From Roseibacillus sp. (lineage in GTDB: Bacteria > Verrucomicrobiota > Verrucomicrobiae > Verrucomicrobiales > Akkermansiaceae), in assembly GCA_002723015.1 (NCBI GenBank), contig PBNG01000051.1, positions 27,308-46,847 on the forward strand: 19,540 bases of DNA. Reading direction: 5' to 3'. Of this stretch, positions 7,654 to 15,651 are shown one piece after another (the first letter of the stretch is position 1; each line of letters opens with the position of its first letter). A model generated the notes under the pieces. The model did no database searches and was not told the DNA's origin. It saw only the letters and a list, made by a program, of their open reading frames with translations. The position numbers and the translations under genes are program-made.

Positions 7654-8495
7654 AAACCTCTCGCAAGTGCAATCTCTCTTAATTCATCAAAACGATCCGG
7701 AGTGATGTAGTTGACAACCGGCAGGTGCATTGCAGTGGGTCGGAGATACTGCCCCATCGTCAGCACAGTCACCCCATGCTCAAGAAGATCATCCATCGCC
7801 TGGAGGATTTCCTCCTCCCTCTCACCAAGACCAAGCATGAGGCCACTTTTGGTTGCCACCTTTCCCTCAACCATATCCTTAGCTTTCTTCAGAACGGTCA
7901 GAGACCGACCATACTTAGCCCTGCTACGAACCAGTGGAGTCAGTCGCTCAACGGTTTCAATATTATGATTAAATATGTGGGGGCGAGCTTCCATCACCAT
8001 TTCGAGAGCCCAGTCCTTATCGTTGAAGTCCGGCACTAGGACCTCGATGATGATCCTCGGATTGGATTTGCGAACCGCCTCGATCGTCCTCTGAAAATGA
8101 CCGGCTCCACCGTCCTTCAAATCATCACGGGCAACCGCCGTTATTACGATGTGGTTGAGGTTCATTCGCTGCGTTGCCTCAGCGACCCGCTCTGGTTCGT
8201 CTACCTCAAGCGCCTCAGGCCGGGCCGTCTTGACTGCGCAAAATCCGCAGGCACGAGTGCACTTTTCGCCAGCAATCATGAACGTCGCAGTTCCCTGACC
8301 CCAACACTCCCACCGGTTCGGGCACTGGGCCTCTTCACAAACCGTCACGAGCTTGAGATCCGTGATCAGAGACTTGGTCGACCAGAATGCAGGATTGTTG
8401 GGAAGCCTCACCCGGATCCAGTCTGGCTTTTTATCCCGGTGCAAACCTGGATCCATCAGCATCCTTGGCCCACGATCAAAACCACATCCGCTCAT
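7374..8495 (-). CDS. lipA: Lipoyl synthase LipA with a duplicated C-terminal tail
   Basis: 373 residues; most LipA proteins are about 290-320. LipA is a radical-SAM enzyme that inserts two sulfurs into the octanoyl group on lipoyl-carrier proteins. The auxiliary cluster motif is C53-x4-C58-x5-C64 ('CEEAQCPNRWEC'), and the radical-SAM motif is C79-x3-C83-x2-C86 ('CTRACGFC'). 'VLTMGQYLRPT' and the C-terminal 'RSSYHA' (291-296), whose Ser ligates the auxiliary cluster, are intact. The normal protein should end near residue 325. Instead a second, decayed copy of residues 283-320 follows at 333-370 (HVAS...ADF...ESD...RAES), exactly 50 codons later and lacking RSSY. The start is uncertain: no clear Shine-Dalgarno before 8495, and Met12 or Met14 could also serve. 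It is the last gene of a minus-strand run, 60 bases after a LysM gene. No lipB is visible. Confidence 0.93.
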   Translation of the reverse strand: MSGCGFDRGPRMLMDPGLHRDKKPDWIRVRLPNNPAFWSTKSLITDLKLVTVCEEAQCPNRWECWGQGTATFMIAGEKCTRACGFCAVKTARPEALEVDEPERVAEATQRMNLNHIVITAVARDDLKDGGAGHFQRTIEAVRKSNPRIIIEVLVPDFNDKDWALEMVMEARPHIFNHNIETVERLTPLVRSRAKYGRSLTVLKKAKDMVEGKVATKSGLMLGLGEREEEILQAMDDLLEHGVTVLTMGQYLRPTAMHLPVVNYITPDRFDELREIALARGFRHVASGPLVRSSYHAADFHPEEDVIDAIESDLAKRAESRVQQGEEVSQSVWHVASDPPSGTSRHGADFPPEAEVLGAVESDRSGRAESLVEK

Positions 8496-8555
8496 TGCTG
8501 AGAAGGCTACGTGCCAACCCGAAAATAAAAAACGATAAATTCGAGATTCTGAAAT

Positions 8556-9365
8556 TCAGGGTGCCCCGCCCTTGGACGGGATTCGCAGCACAGATCCCAC
8601 CCGGATCTGGTTTGGATTGTCTATCGAATTCATTTCCAGAATCACAGCTAACGGAACCCCGTGAGAGCGGGCTATTGCGGAGAGAGTATCCCCCGGCTGG
8701 ACAGTATATCCCAAAAACTCAGGTGGTTTTGGACTCTCCTTGACGGATTCCTGAACAGCTCCGATCTCATCAGCCGGATCTGAACCATGAGCCTCCATCG
8801 GCACTGAATCCGGTTCCTCTTTCAGATCCGATGAGGCTGGAGACACGGAATTTCCTGGGGCGCGTTGGAGCCCTCCAAGCCCGTCGTCAGGTTCCGCCAC
8901 GGTGGGCTCGCTGCCTTCCTCCTCAGGAATTTGCTGTGCGAGCAGGTCAACCCCGGTAATTTCAGCATCGCCCTGATTAGGGAGCTGGCTGCGGGAAGAG
9001 GGAGTTTCGCCGGTGATTTGCTCCCCTTCCCCGGATGACGTATTCGCTGCCCTCGTTTCTGACTCGATGACCCGGGTCTTCAGAGATTCGGACCGCTCCT
9101 CCAAAACCCTCATCCTTTGATTGATCGCATGAAGCGAGTTCCGATGCTCGACGAGCACTACTCTGTGCAAATCGGCATTCTCATCCCGTAATCGCTGCAG
9201 GACCATCGCCAGAATGATCAGGGAAAACAGGATCACGCAGCCGAAAACAGAAACCCCGAAGCGGAATGAGAAAAGCCACTGAAGCCTGCCGCTCCCATTC
9301 TTACGAAATGTCCCGTGATTACTTTGACCTGTCATTGGATTGATGGGGCGCCCGCTCGATGACAT
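8556..9365 (-). CDS. Membrane-anchored LysM-domain protein (paralog 1)
   Basis: 269 residues. Layout: a short basic cytoplasmic N-terminus; one TM helix (about 31-54, 'FRFGVSVFGCVILFSLIILA'); a Leu/Glu/Arg-rich coiled coil (about 56-105, 'LQRLRDENADLHRVVL' onward); a long acidic Ser/Pro/Glu linker (about 106-215); and one LysM domain at 220-263 ('YTVQPGDTLSAIARSHGV' to 'IRVGSVLRIP'). LysM binds the GlcNAc-containing backbone of peptidoglycan, so this protein probably ties the inner membrane to the wall from the periplasmic side. There is no hydrolase domain. It shares the complete layout with the gene just upstream, from which it is separated by 50 bases, so the two are probably a tandem gene duplication. 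Met11 is an alternative start. Confidence 0.8.
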   Translation of the reverse strand: MSSSGRPINPMTGQSNHGTFRKNGSGRLQWLFSFRFGVSVFGCVILFSLIILAMVLQRLRDENADLHRVVLVEHRNSLHAINQRMRVLEERSESLKTRVIESETRAANTSSGEGEQITGETPSSRSQLPNQGDAEITGVDLLAQQIPEEEGSEPTVAEPDDGLGGLQRAPGNSVSPASSDLKEEPDSVPMEAHGSDPADEIGAVQESVKESPKPPEFLGYTVQPGDTLSAIARSHGVPLAVILEMNSIDNPNQIRVGSVLRIPSKGGAP

Positions 9366-9415
9366 GACAGCCCCCGGGATGCAGTTTCCTATGCACGCAC
9401 ACCTGCGGCTGGCTG

Positions 9416-10243
9416 TTACGGGATCTTGAGGACTTGCCCCACCCTGATCTTATTCGGGTCGGTGATTCCATTGGCCTCCGCGAGATCTCCTGAGCTCACC
9501 TGATGCTTGAGAGCAATTCTAGAGAGAGAATCCCCGGGCTGAATGATATATTCTTTCAACTCGATTAACTCCTCATCCGAGTCTTTGGCCGGGCGCATCT
9601 CTCCCTCCGGAGGTTCCGGAGGGCCCGAAGGGCCCTGAATCTCACTTTCCCGAGTTTCCTCTGACTCTTCCCCGGAAGGAGACGCTTCTCCCTGAGGACC
9701 ACTCTCATCTGCAGCCGTATTCTCGTTTTCTACCGCCCCACGAGCATCCGCACCCGAGAAGGACCGTGCGGGAGATACCAGAACAGGCTTTGTGGGAGAA
9801 ACCAGTGTCGGCTCCTCAACCCTCCCTCCATTTTCCCCAGAACGATTATTTCCGGGCGAATCCTTCCCAGACTCAAGGGATTCGAGCCCGGCAAGCATGG
9901 ACTTGCGCTCTCCGGGGTCGAGCGACGCCAGGAACCCCATGATCTCCAACTCGGCCGGTTTGTGCTTGTGCCACACACCACTCAGCGCGTTCTTCACACT
10001 GTTGAACTCCTCGTTGGTCTCCCTCCGCAGGGATTTCAGGTCCGCATTCAGAACAACCACTCTCCGCGTCTCATCTTCTTGTAGCGCCCGGATGTCCTCA
10101 CGAACGTCATTGAGGGATAGCACATTCCATCCCATCGCTACCAGAATAACAAAACCAGCAAGCGCCCCAATCACCCGGAATGTTCCGCCCTCGGCCGCTG
10201 GCTCCGCATCTCGAAAAAGTTCCTGTCTCCTCTCGTCAGTCAT
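9416..10243 (-). CDS. Membrane-anchored LysM-domain protein (paralog 2)
   Basis: 275 residues. A charged N-terminus (about 1-20) precedes one TM helix (about 22-44, 'FRVIGALAGFVILVAMGWNV'), a coiled-coil region (about 45-95, 'VREDIRALQEDETRRVVVL'), a Pro/Ser/Glu-rich acidic linker (about 115-225), and a LysM domain filling the last 44 residues (232-275, 'YIIQPGDSLSRIALKHQV' to 'IRVGQVLKIP'). The protein stops right at the LysM end, while paralog 1 has six more residues. LysM similarity to paralog 1 is strong (QPGD.LS.IA, DPN/NPN, IRVG.VL.IP), but the linkers have diverged. It probably binds peptidoglycan from the inner membrane. It lies 79 bases after recR on the same strand. Confidence 0.8.
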   Translation of the reverse strand: MTDERRQELFRDAEPAAEGGTFRVIGALAGFVILVAMGWNVLSLNDVREDIRALQEDETRRVVVLNADLKSLRRETNEEFNSVKNALSGVWHKHKPAELEIMGFLASLDPGERKSMLAGLESLESGKDSPGNNRSGENGGRVEEPTLVSPTKPVLVSPARSFSGADARGAVENENTAADESGPQGEASPSGEESEETRESEIQGPSGPPEPPEGEMRPAKDSDEELIELKEYIIQPGDSLSRIALKHQVSSGDLAEANGITDPNKIRVGQVLKIP

Positions 10244-10257
10244 TCAGAGTGCCATCT

Positions 10258-10287
10258 TCTATATCCCAAAGTCCCCTTATTTGTCTA
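10258..10287 (-). promoter_or_regulatory. Possible sigma70-like promoter before the LysM pair
   Basis: Read on the minus strand, TAGACA (10287-10282) is followed after 18 bases by TATAGA (10263-10258). The -35 box matches the consensus at five of six positions; the -10 box is a weaker match. Transcription would begin only about eight bases before the start codon at 10243, giving a nearly leaderless message, so this is a weak candidate. A CCCC/GGGG inverted repeat lies in the same gap without a T-tract. Confidence 0.2.
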
Positions 10288-10322
10288 GCGGGGCCTTAAA
10301 GAAGTTGCTCTTTGAGTGCCTT

Positions 10323-10943
10323 TCAACGCCGTCCCTCAAAAGCCCGGGACACAGTGAGAGCATCCGCATGCTCGAGGATTCCTCCGGCAGGAAGACCCTG
10401 CGCGAGCCTGCTCAATCGGCAATCCTTGTCCGAGAGAAGATCCGTCAGATAATTCGCGGTAGCTTCTCCCTCCACGTCGGAACTGAGGGCGAGAATGACC
10501 TCCACGCCGGGAAGACGTTCCAAGCGCCTGACCAGCTGTGCGATACGAAGATCCTCAGGACCCACGTTATCCAAAGGGGACAATTTTCCACCAAGACAGT
10601 GATAGAGCCCCTTAAATGCGCCTGATCGCTCAATCGGGAGAACATCCGTTGCCTGCTCGACGAGACACAACTTCCCCTGATCGCGCGCTTCGTCAGAGCA
10701 GACCGAACATCCCTCCAGAGTCGCAAAAAAACCGCATTCCGGGCAAGAGGTGACCGCGGTCGCGGCATTCTGGATCGATTCAGCAAGACTATTCGGTTGC
10801 GCCTTGCCACTCTGTAAAAGCCAGAGCGCAATTCTCTCCGCGCTTCGTGGCCCCACACCGGGCAGGTGCCTGAGTTCCTCAATCAGATCGCTTACGGGTT
10901 GCGGATATTCTGCGCGGGGCACGGACGGACTATAACCGCCCAT
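10323..10943 (-). CDS. recR: Recombination mediator protein RecR
   Basis: 206 residues, the usual RecR length. The helix-hairpin-helix 'LRHLPGVGPRSAERIALWLL' is at 24-43. A four-Cys zinc finger follows (C67, C70, C79, C82: 'CPECGFFATLEGCSVC'). The Toprim domain begins 'LCLVEQATDVLPIERSG' (92-108) and includes 'YHCLGGKLSPLDNVGPEDL'. The family-typical ending 'AQGLPAGGILEHADALTVS' and 'AFEGRR' is intact. RecR acts with RecO (and RecF) to load RecA onto SSB-coated gaps during repair. dnaX and the YbaB/EbfC gene, common neighbours of recR in other bacteria, are absent here. The first ten residues before 'YPQPVSDLIEELRHLPGVG' are not conserved, so the start may be slightly too far upstream. Confidence 0.96.
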   Translation of the reverse strand: MGGYSPSVPRAEYPQPVSDLIEELRHLPGVGPRSAERIALWLLQSGKAQPNSLAESIQNAATAVTSCPECGFFATLEGCSVCSDEARDQGKLCLVEQATDVLPIERSGAFKGLYHCLGGKLSPLDNVGPEDLRIAQLVRRLERLPGVEVILALSSDVEGEATANYLTDLLSDKDCRLSRLAQGLPAGGILEHADALTVSRAFEGRR

Positions 10944-10998
10944 CCGACTTTTGCGAGCTCCCCTCCTGAGCCTTTCAACCCTGCGCCCCCCAAGACCC

Positions 10999-11484
10999 TT
11001 AAGCCTCCTGAGAGGTTTTCGCTGTCACATTACGAGAAAGCTGGAGGCCTTCCAATTCACAGGGCATGGGATGATAAAGTGCCCAAAGAATCGCGCATCC
11101 CGCACTCCAGCTTGAGCAGAGAACAGCCACCACAGGACTCCAGAAAAGACCCCATAATGCTACAACGGGAGAGGCTGACACGACGAGCACAAGGCACGTC
11201 AGGAAAAAGAGAAGGCGCCGGAGAAACCCCGGAACTTCCAGAAGAACATACGCAATTCCGTAGGTGAGCAGCAATAGAACCAGGATGGCCCACCAGGGCT
11301 GCCCTCCTTCACCGACGGGGAATCCCAGCTCAAGGTATGCCGAGAAAAGCTGACGCTCAAATGTCAGGGAGACTCCAGAGATCCTCACCACGAGGGCAAC
11401 CGCCATGGAAAAACTTCCCACCACAGCGGCAACTGTCAGGGGATGGTGATGAACTTGGGAGTGCTTGACGGTGTGTTCGGGCAT
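10999..11484 (-). CDS. Small integral membrane protein of unknown function
   Basis: 161 residues. A His-rich cytoplasmic N-terminus ('HTVKHSQVHHHP') is followed by four predicted TM helices at about 16-34, 64-84, 88-107 and 109-136 ('SPVVALWGLFWSPVVAVL'), with a hydrophilic loop at 42-62 ('FERQLFSAYLELGFPVGEG') and a short polar tail. I recognise no family or catalytic motif. The ATG at 11484 lies 12 bases after the stop of the ClpX-like ATPase, so the two are very probably co-transcribed; it could be a membrane substrate or partner of that ATPase, which is inference from position only. recR follows after 55 bases. Confidence 0.65.
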   Translation of the reverse strand: MPEHTVKHSQVHHHPLTVAAVVGSFSMAVALVVRISGVSLTFERQLFSAYLELGFPVGEGGQPWWAILVLLLLTYGIAYVLLEVPGFLRRLLFFLTCLVLVVSASPVVALWGLFWSPVVAVLCSSWSAGCAILWALYHPMPCELEGLQLSRNVTAKTSQEA

Positions 11485-11495
11485 GGAAATACGCT

Positions 11496-13115
11496 TTATT
11501 CCACTTCGGAGACCTTCTCCTCTCCTGATTCGCTGCTCCGGTAACTTTGCACCACGAGGTCACTCAGATACTTGTCCGGGTCTTCCACGGCCTCTGAACC
11601 CAGCTCAAAGGTCGTGCGCCCGGTATTTTTCTGGATCAACTTCAGGCCAAACTGCATATCCCGGAAGCGCTGCCGGCATAACTGAAGAAGGCTACGCCCC
11701 TGAGAAGCTGCTTCCTCCGCCAACCGGGACAGGGCTCCGGACTGAAATTCCAGATTGACCCCGTGCTCATCCTCGAAATCGCGACAGAAGACCTCGAGCT
11801 CTCGAGAAGCTTTTTCGACGTCTACCTGCCGTCCCAGTTCACGGTATTGCTCAAGTAGTTCCTCCCGCCTGTCAATCAGATCGTCACTGATCTTGAGCTC
11901 TGAAACCGAAGTCCCCGGAAGCTCAAACTTAAAGTCTCTCAGCAGGCGCTCACAAACCGTCATCAACGCGCGCGCCCCCGTATTTTCCTTTTCCGCGAGA
12001 GACGCGATTCTTCCGATGGCACTATCCTCAAAGCGAGCCATGATTCCATAGGCTTCAAACTCTCGCTCATACTGCCTCAGCAGGCTGCCCTCGGAAAACT
12101 TCATGATGTTCTCCAGATCGGTGGCACTGAGCTTTTCGCAGACCACGCGAACCGGGAGCCGTCCGATAAACTCTGCCTCGAACCCAAAGTCGATGAAGTC
12201 CTGAGTCTCAACCTCGTTGAACAATTCTCCATCCATGGGCTGCTCAACCGGGTCTGCTCCGAATCCGATTTGCCCCTCACTGAGGCGCTTCCGCACAACC
12301 TTTTCCAAGCCTGAGAAGGCACCGCTCACTATAAACAGGATATGCCGTGTATTCACCGTGTCTCTCGCCGAACCTCCTCCCTGCTGCATACTCATCATCG
12401 ACTTCATCTGACTCCTGATATCCATCGGATTGGAGAGCGGGACCTCGGTCTCCTCCATTAACTTGAGGAGGGTCGTCTGAACGCCCCTGCCACTAACATC
12501 CCTTCCGATCATTTCGCTCCGGGTGGCAATCTTGTCGATTTCGTCTATGTAAATTATTCCGAATTCCGCCAGATCTACGTCTCCCTCGGCCTTCTGCACC
12601 AGATCGCGCACTAGATCATCTACATCGCCTCCAACATAACCTGTTTCCGAGAATTTGGTCGCGTCTGCCTTCACGAAAGGAACGCCGATGAGCTCTGCAA
12701 TATGTTTTACGAGATAGGTTTTCCCGACCCCCGTCGGCCCCACCACGATGACGTTCTGCTTCTGCAGCTCCACCCCCTCCGGGAGTTTCCCATTCTCGTT
12801 TTCTAGGCTCCGCAGATACTTGGCATGGTTGTAGTGATCGCAGACCGCTATGGACAAAGCCTTCTTGGCCTCATCCTGCCGAATCACGAAGCGATCAAGA
12901 TGCGCCTTTATATCACGAGGGATGTAGTCGAACTCGAAAACACTGTCTGCGGCCGATTCCTGGGCTACTTCCGGCGCAGACTCCTCCGGCTCCGTATTCA
13001 TACCAGCCATGCCCCATTGCACGTTGCCCATTTTACCGAAGAAATCCTGCAGACTCTGCTGTAACTCTTCCGGAGTAGGACCCGTTCCCGGAGCCGTTTT
13101 ATCATCATCAGCCAT
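11496..13115 (-). CDS. ClpX-like AAA+ unfoldase lacking the zinc domain, with duplicated C-terminal domain
   Basis: 539 residues from ATG 13113-13115 (a TTG at 13151 would add 12); true ClpX is about 410-430. The ClpX zinc-binding domain is absent, replaced by a Glu/Gln/Met-rich stretch (1-60). The AAA+ core is complete: 'IPRDIKAHLDRFVIRQDEAK' (ClpX-type N-linker), Walker A 'GPTGVGKT' (126-133), pore loop 'GYVG' (159-162), Walker B 'IIYIDEID' (187-194), 'GVQTTLLKLME', sensor 1 region 'ILFIVSGAF', 'GQIGFGA' (281-287, matching the ClpX IGF loop that docks on ClpP), Arg finger 'EFIGRLPV' (R319) and sensor 2 'TGARAL' (379-384). About 345-415 is the normal small domain. A second segment at 439-510 repeats its pattern ('CRDFEDEHGV', 'SGALSRLAEEAAS', 'LLQLCRQRFRDMQF') with the sensor-2 GAR reduced to 'QGRSL'. 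Role inferred: ATP-driven unfolding, perhaps feeding ClpP. Sits between the kinase and the four-TM gene. Confidence 0.82.
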   Translation of the reverse strand: MADDDKTAPGTGPTPEELQQSLQDFFGKMGNVQWGMAGMNTEPEESAPEVAQESAADSVFEFDYIPRDIKAHLDRFVIRQDEAKKALSIAVCDHYNHAKYLRSLENENGKLPEGVELQKQNVIVVGPTGVGKTYLVKHIAELIGVPFVKADATKFSETGYVGGDVDDLVRDLVQKAEGDVDLAEFGIIYIDEIDKIATRSEMIGRDVSGRGVQTTLLKLMEETEVPLSNPMDIRSQMKSMMSMQQGGGSARDTVNTRHILFIVSGAFSGLEKVVRKRLSEGQIGFGADPVEQPMDGELFNEVETQDFIDFGFEAEFIGRLPVRVVCEKLSATDLENIMKFSEGSLLRQYEREFEAYGIMARFEDSAIGRIASLAEKENTGARALMTVCERLLRDFKFELPGTSVSELKISDDLIDRREELLEQYRELGRQVDVEKASRELEVFCRDFEDEHGVNLEFQSGALSRLAEEAASQGRSLLQLCRQRFRDMQFGLKLIQKNTGRTTFELGSEAVEDPDKYLSDLVVQSYRSSESGEEKVSEVE

Positions 13116-13184
13116 CAGCTCGAAAGATCGGTGTAAAATCTCCCTTGTCAACTATAGCTACGAGATCTCCCGGCCACCAGCGCG

Positions 13185-15608
13185 CTACTGGCCAAAATCC
13201 TCAAGGATCTGCTCCCACTGAACGGAAAAGTCCGGCCGAAGCCCGGCCAACTCCTGCGCGATCCCGCGGGATTCATCGATCAGGTCATTCAGCCATCCAT
13301 AGGCGAGGGCATTGAGCAGCAATTTTGCCCTTGCGGAATCATCAGTAGATTTATCGATCAGAGCACGATGAAGACCCAGCAACGACCGGGGATCTATTTC
13401 CTTCCAGTCGAGGGATCGCGCTGCGCCACCTTGCTCCACCATCAACCCACTCTCCTGAGACCCGATCACCCGCACATGACGCTCTCCGTCCCGGGTCCGG
13501 AGCTCTATCCCATCCGCTCCGGGACCAAGAACACGGATGAGATCCTCAAGAAATATCTCTGCTTCAGCACAAAAGAAGAGAAGAGCCGCCCGCTGACTAC
13601 GCTCGAGACTCCCCTTCAACTCTATCTCCCGCAGCGCCTCCGCCCCAACCGCAAAATTTCCGTCGACGAAATGTCTGCCTGCGATCTCGCTACAGAGTGA
13701 ACTCCACCCTTGATCCACCTTCCTGTTTCGCAGGTATCGCAACCGATCCCGCAATACACTTTGCCACACCTTGACGTTGAAGCGAGCCCTCCCAGTGGTC
13801 TGGAGTGACTCGTATAATTGTTCCAACTTGATAATGGCATTCTCTATCTCAGACCTTGTCTTCCCTTCGCTCTCAACATCTGCAGACGAAAGCAGATTAT
13901 AGTCACTCAGGTAGCGCTTCCCGATCCGCAGATAGGACTGCATCCAATCCGCCCCGTCCCAAGGTCCGCTTCGGAGAAACTTTTCAAACATGTCCCGGGC
14001 CCGCTCCAGATCACCCTGTTCCCAAGTTTTCACCGTCATTGCCAGGAACACTGTGGCTCGAAATGGCTTGTTAAGGACCTCAGGTATACGATCCACCGGG
14101 ATAAACTGCAGGCTCGTTAGAAGCTCCGCGGCCGCCTGAACTCGCCTTCCCATTGCCGTTTCCGAGGCCTGCCGCTCATTCACAAAATCGAACAAGTCGG
14201 CGAGATACTGCCGCGCATCTGCCCCCCTCCCGTCAAGCAGGCAGACCAGCGCCGCTTCAAATCCAGCCCAGATCGCGGTATCCGCAGGAGCTTTTTCATT
14301 TCTCCACACCTCACAGAACTCTTTCTCCGCTCCCACGTAGTCATTCTCGTCAAGAAATCGGCGGGCATTCTGGTAGGTCTCGTTAATCTGCATCGCGACC
14401 TCGAACTCGAGATTCGGATTTTTGTCAGGATCCACCATCAACGACGGGTCTGGTTGGCTCTCGGAATCGCTCGCATCAGGATTCGGCCCTGCAAGAAAGA
14501 TTATGGAGGTCACGCAGATAGAGAACACAGCTACGGCAGCCAATCCCGTCATGGCCTTTCGACGCGCATCATACCTCTCTCTCCGCCTCACACGGGTATC
14601 CCCCTGCACGGGAGCCTTGGTCCCCTTTTCCTTGAGGACCATTCGCACCGTCTCCAGGTCGGCCCTGAACTCTTCGTAATCATTGAAGCGTTCGTCTGGA
14701 TCGTCCGCCATCGCCTTTTCAACGATCTGTACTGTCTCGTTGGAAAGCCACGGCGCTGCCTTTTTCAGAGGAACTATTTCCTGTTTTGACTCGCGGGCGG
14801 CCTTGTTAGTCACTTCCTGCAACTCAATAGGCCGGGATCCCGAGAGGGCATGATAAAGAGTGGACCCCAGGGCATACATGTCTGCCCGATGATCTTCATC
14901 CGCCTGTTCCAGAACCTCGGGGGCCACGTAGGTTGGAGTAGCCCAGATCTCTTCCGCATGAACTGTCCCGCCGTCGGTAAGGAGCGATAACCCGAAGTCG
15001 ACCAACTTGGCCGAACCATCCTCGGCAATCAGAATATTCCCTGGTTTGATATCCCGATGGAGGAGTCCCGCACTCTTCGCAGAACGCAGGCCATCAACCA
15101 CCTGCAGGGCCAGCCGCACAACCGCATCCTCCGGGAGGGCCCCATATTCGGCCATGCGCTCCTCAAGACTTTCACCCGGAACCAACTCCATTGCTATGAA
15201 ATAGCGCCCGTAGGCTCGTCCAACCGTATAAACATCAACGATGTTGGGATGACTGACAGTCGCGGTGAGTCGTGCTTCTTTTCTGAATGCCGCCTCTCTT
15301 TTCTCGTCCGCCGAGTATTCCTCATTGAGTACCTTGACCGCGATTTCCCGATCGAGAGCGGTGTCGTGGGCAGCGTAGATGATACTCATTCCTCCATGAG
15401 CAATACAGCGGATCAGGCGATAGGATCCCATTTCTGTCTTCACGATCACTTCTTTGCCACATTCAGGGCACGTGACCTGGCTGAAGGGACCAACTTCGGC
15501 GACATTCATCTCACCCATACACTCAGGGCAGGTTTCCAGCTGGTCTGTCACTCGCTCAGGGTAGGTCCAACGGGGACCCGGTGGCAAGGCGCGTTCCTCG
15601 ATCAACAC
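13185..15608 (-). CDS. Zinc-ribbon Ser/Thr protein kinase with TM helix and long C-terminal helical tail
   Basis: 807 residues. An N-terminal zinc ribbon has C27-x2-C30 and C47-x2-C50 (both CPEC). The Hanks-type kinase domain spans about 63-325: Gly loop 'IAHGGMSIIYAA' (69-80), Lys92 in 'IAVKVL', Glu111, catalytic 'HRDIKPGN' (D186, N191), 'VDFGLS' (D204) and 'TPTYVAPE'. The Gly loop is unusual: Ala and Ser replace the outer glycines of the usual G-x-G-G-M-G pattern, but the catalytic residues are intact, so activity is expected. A basic stretch (338-351) precedes one TM helix (352-373); about 430 mostly helical, TPR-like residues follow on the other side of the membrane. The start is GTG 15606-15608, overlapping an AGGGAGG motif; TTG codons at 15605 or 15587 (the latter after GAGGAA) are plausible alternatives. 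It is probably a membrane receptor kinase, first gene of the run with the ClpX-like ATPase 69 bases downstream. Divergent from the pseudouridine synthase across 43 bases. Confidence 0.88.
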   Translation of the reverse strand: MLIEERALPPGPRWTYPERVTDQLETCPECMGEMNVAEVGPFSQVTCPECGKEVIVKTEMGSYRLIRCIAHGGMSIIYAAHDTALDREIAVKVLNEEYSADEKREAAFRKEARLTATVSHPNIVDVYTVGRAYGRYFIAMELVPGESLEERMAEYGALPEDAVVRLALQVVDGLRSAKSAGLLHRDIKPGNILIAEDGSAKLVDFGLSLLTDGGTVHAEEIWATPTYVAPEVLEQADEDHRADMYALGSTLYHALSGSRPIELQEVTNKAARESKQEIVPLKKAAPWLSNETVQIVEKAMADDPDERFNDYEEFRADLETVRMVLKEKGTKAPVQGDTRVRRRERYDARRKAMTGLAAVAVFSICVTSIIFLAGPNPDASDSESQPDPSLMVDPDKNPNLEFEVAMQINETYQNARRFLDENDYVGAEKEFCEVWRNEKAPADTAIWAGFEAALVCLLDGRGADARQYLADLFDFVNERQASETAMGRRVQAAAELLTSLQFIPVDRIPEVLNKPFRATVFLAMTVKTWEQGDLERARDMFEKFLRSGPWDGADWMQSYLRIGKRYLSDYNLLSSADVESEGKTRSEIENAIIKLEQLYESLQTTGRARFNVKVWQSVLRDRLRYLRNRKVDQGWSSLCSEIAGRHFVDGNFAVGAEALREIELKGSLERSQRAALLFFCAEAEIFLEDLIRVLGPGADGIELRTRDGERHVRVIGSQESGLMVEQGGAARSLDWKEIDPRSLLGLHRALIDKSTDDSARAKLLLNALAYGWLNDLIDESRGIAQELAGLRPDFSVQWEQILEDFGQ

Positions 15609-15651
15609 CTCCCTACTTGCCCCTTGTCGTCTCCTGGCTCACGTTGCCCAT

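Noticed and set aside
10264..10300. CCCC/GGGG inverted repeat between recR and the LysM gene as a terminator
   Set aside because: Short stem, long loop and no T-tract on the downstream side; not enough to call a terminator.
9792..10625. Long plus-strand ORF (277 codons) opposite the LysM gene and recR
   Set aside because: It lies across two genes with clear domains on the other strand; its translation is Ser/Arg/Pro-rich without motifs, typical of an antisense shadow.
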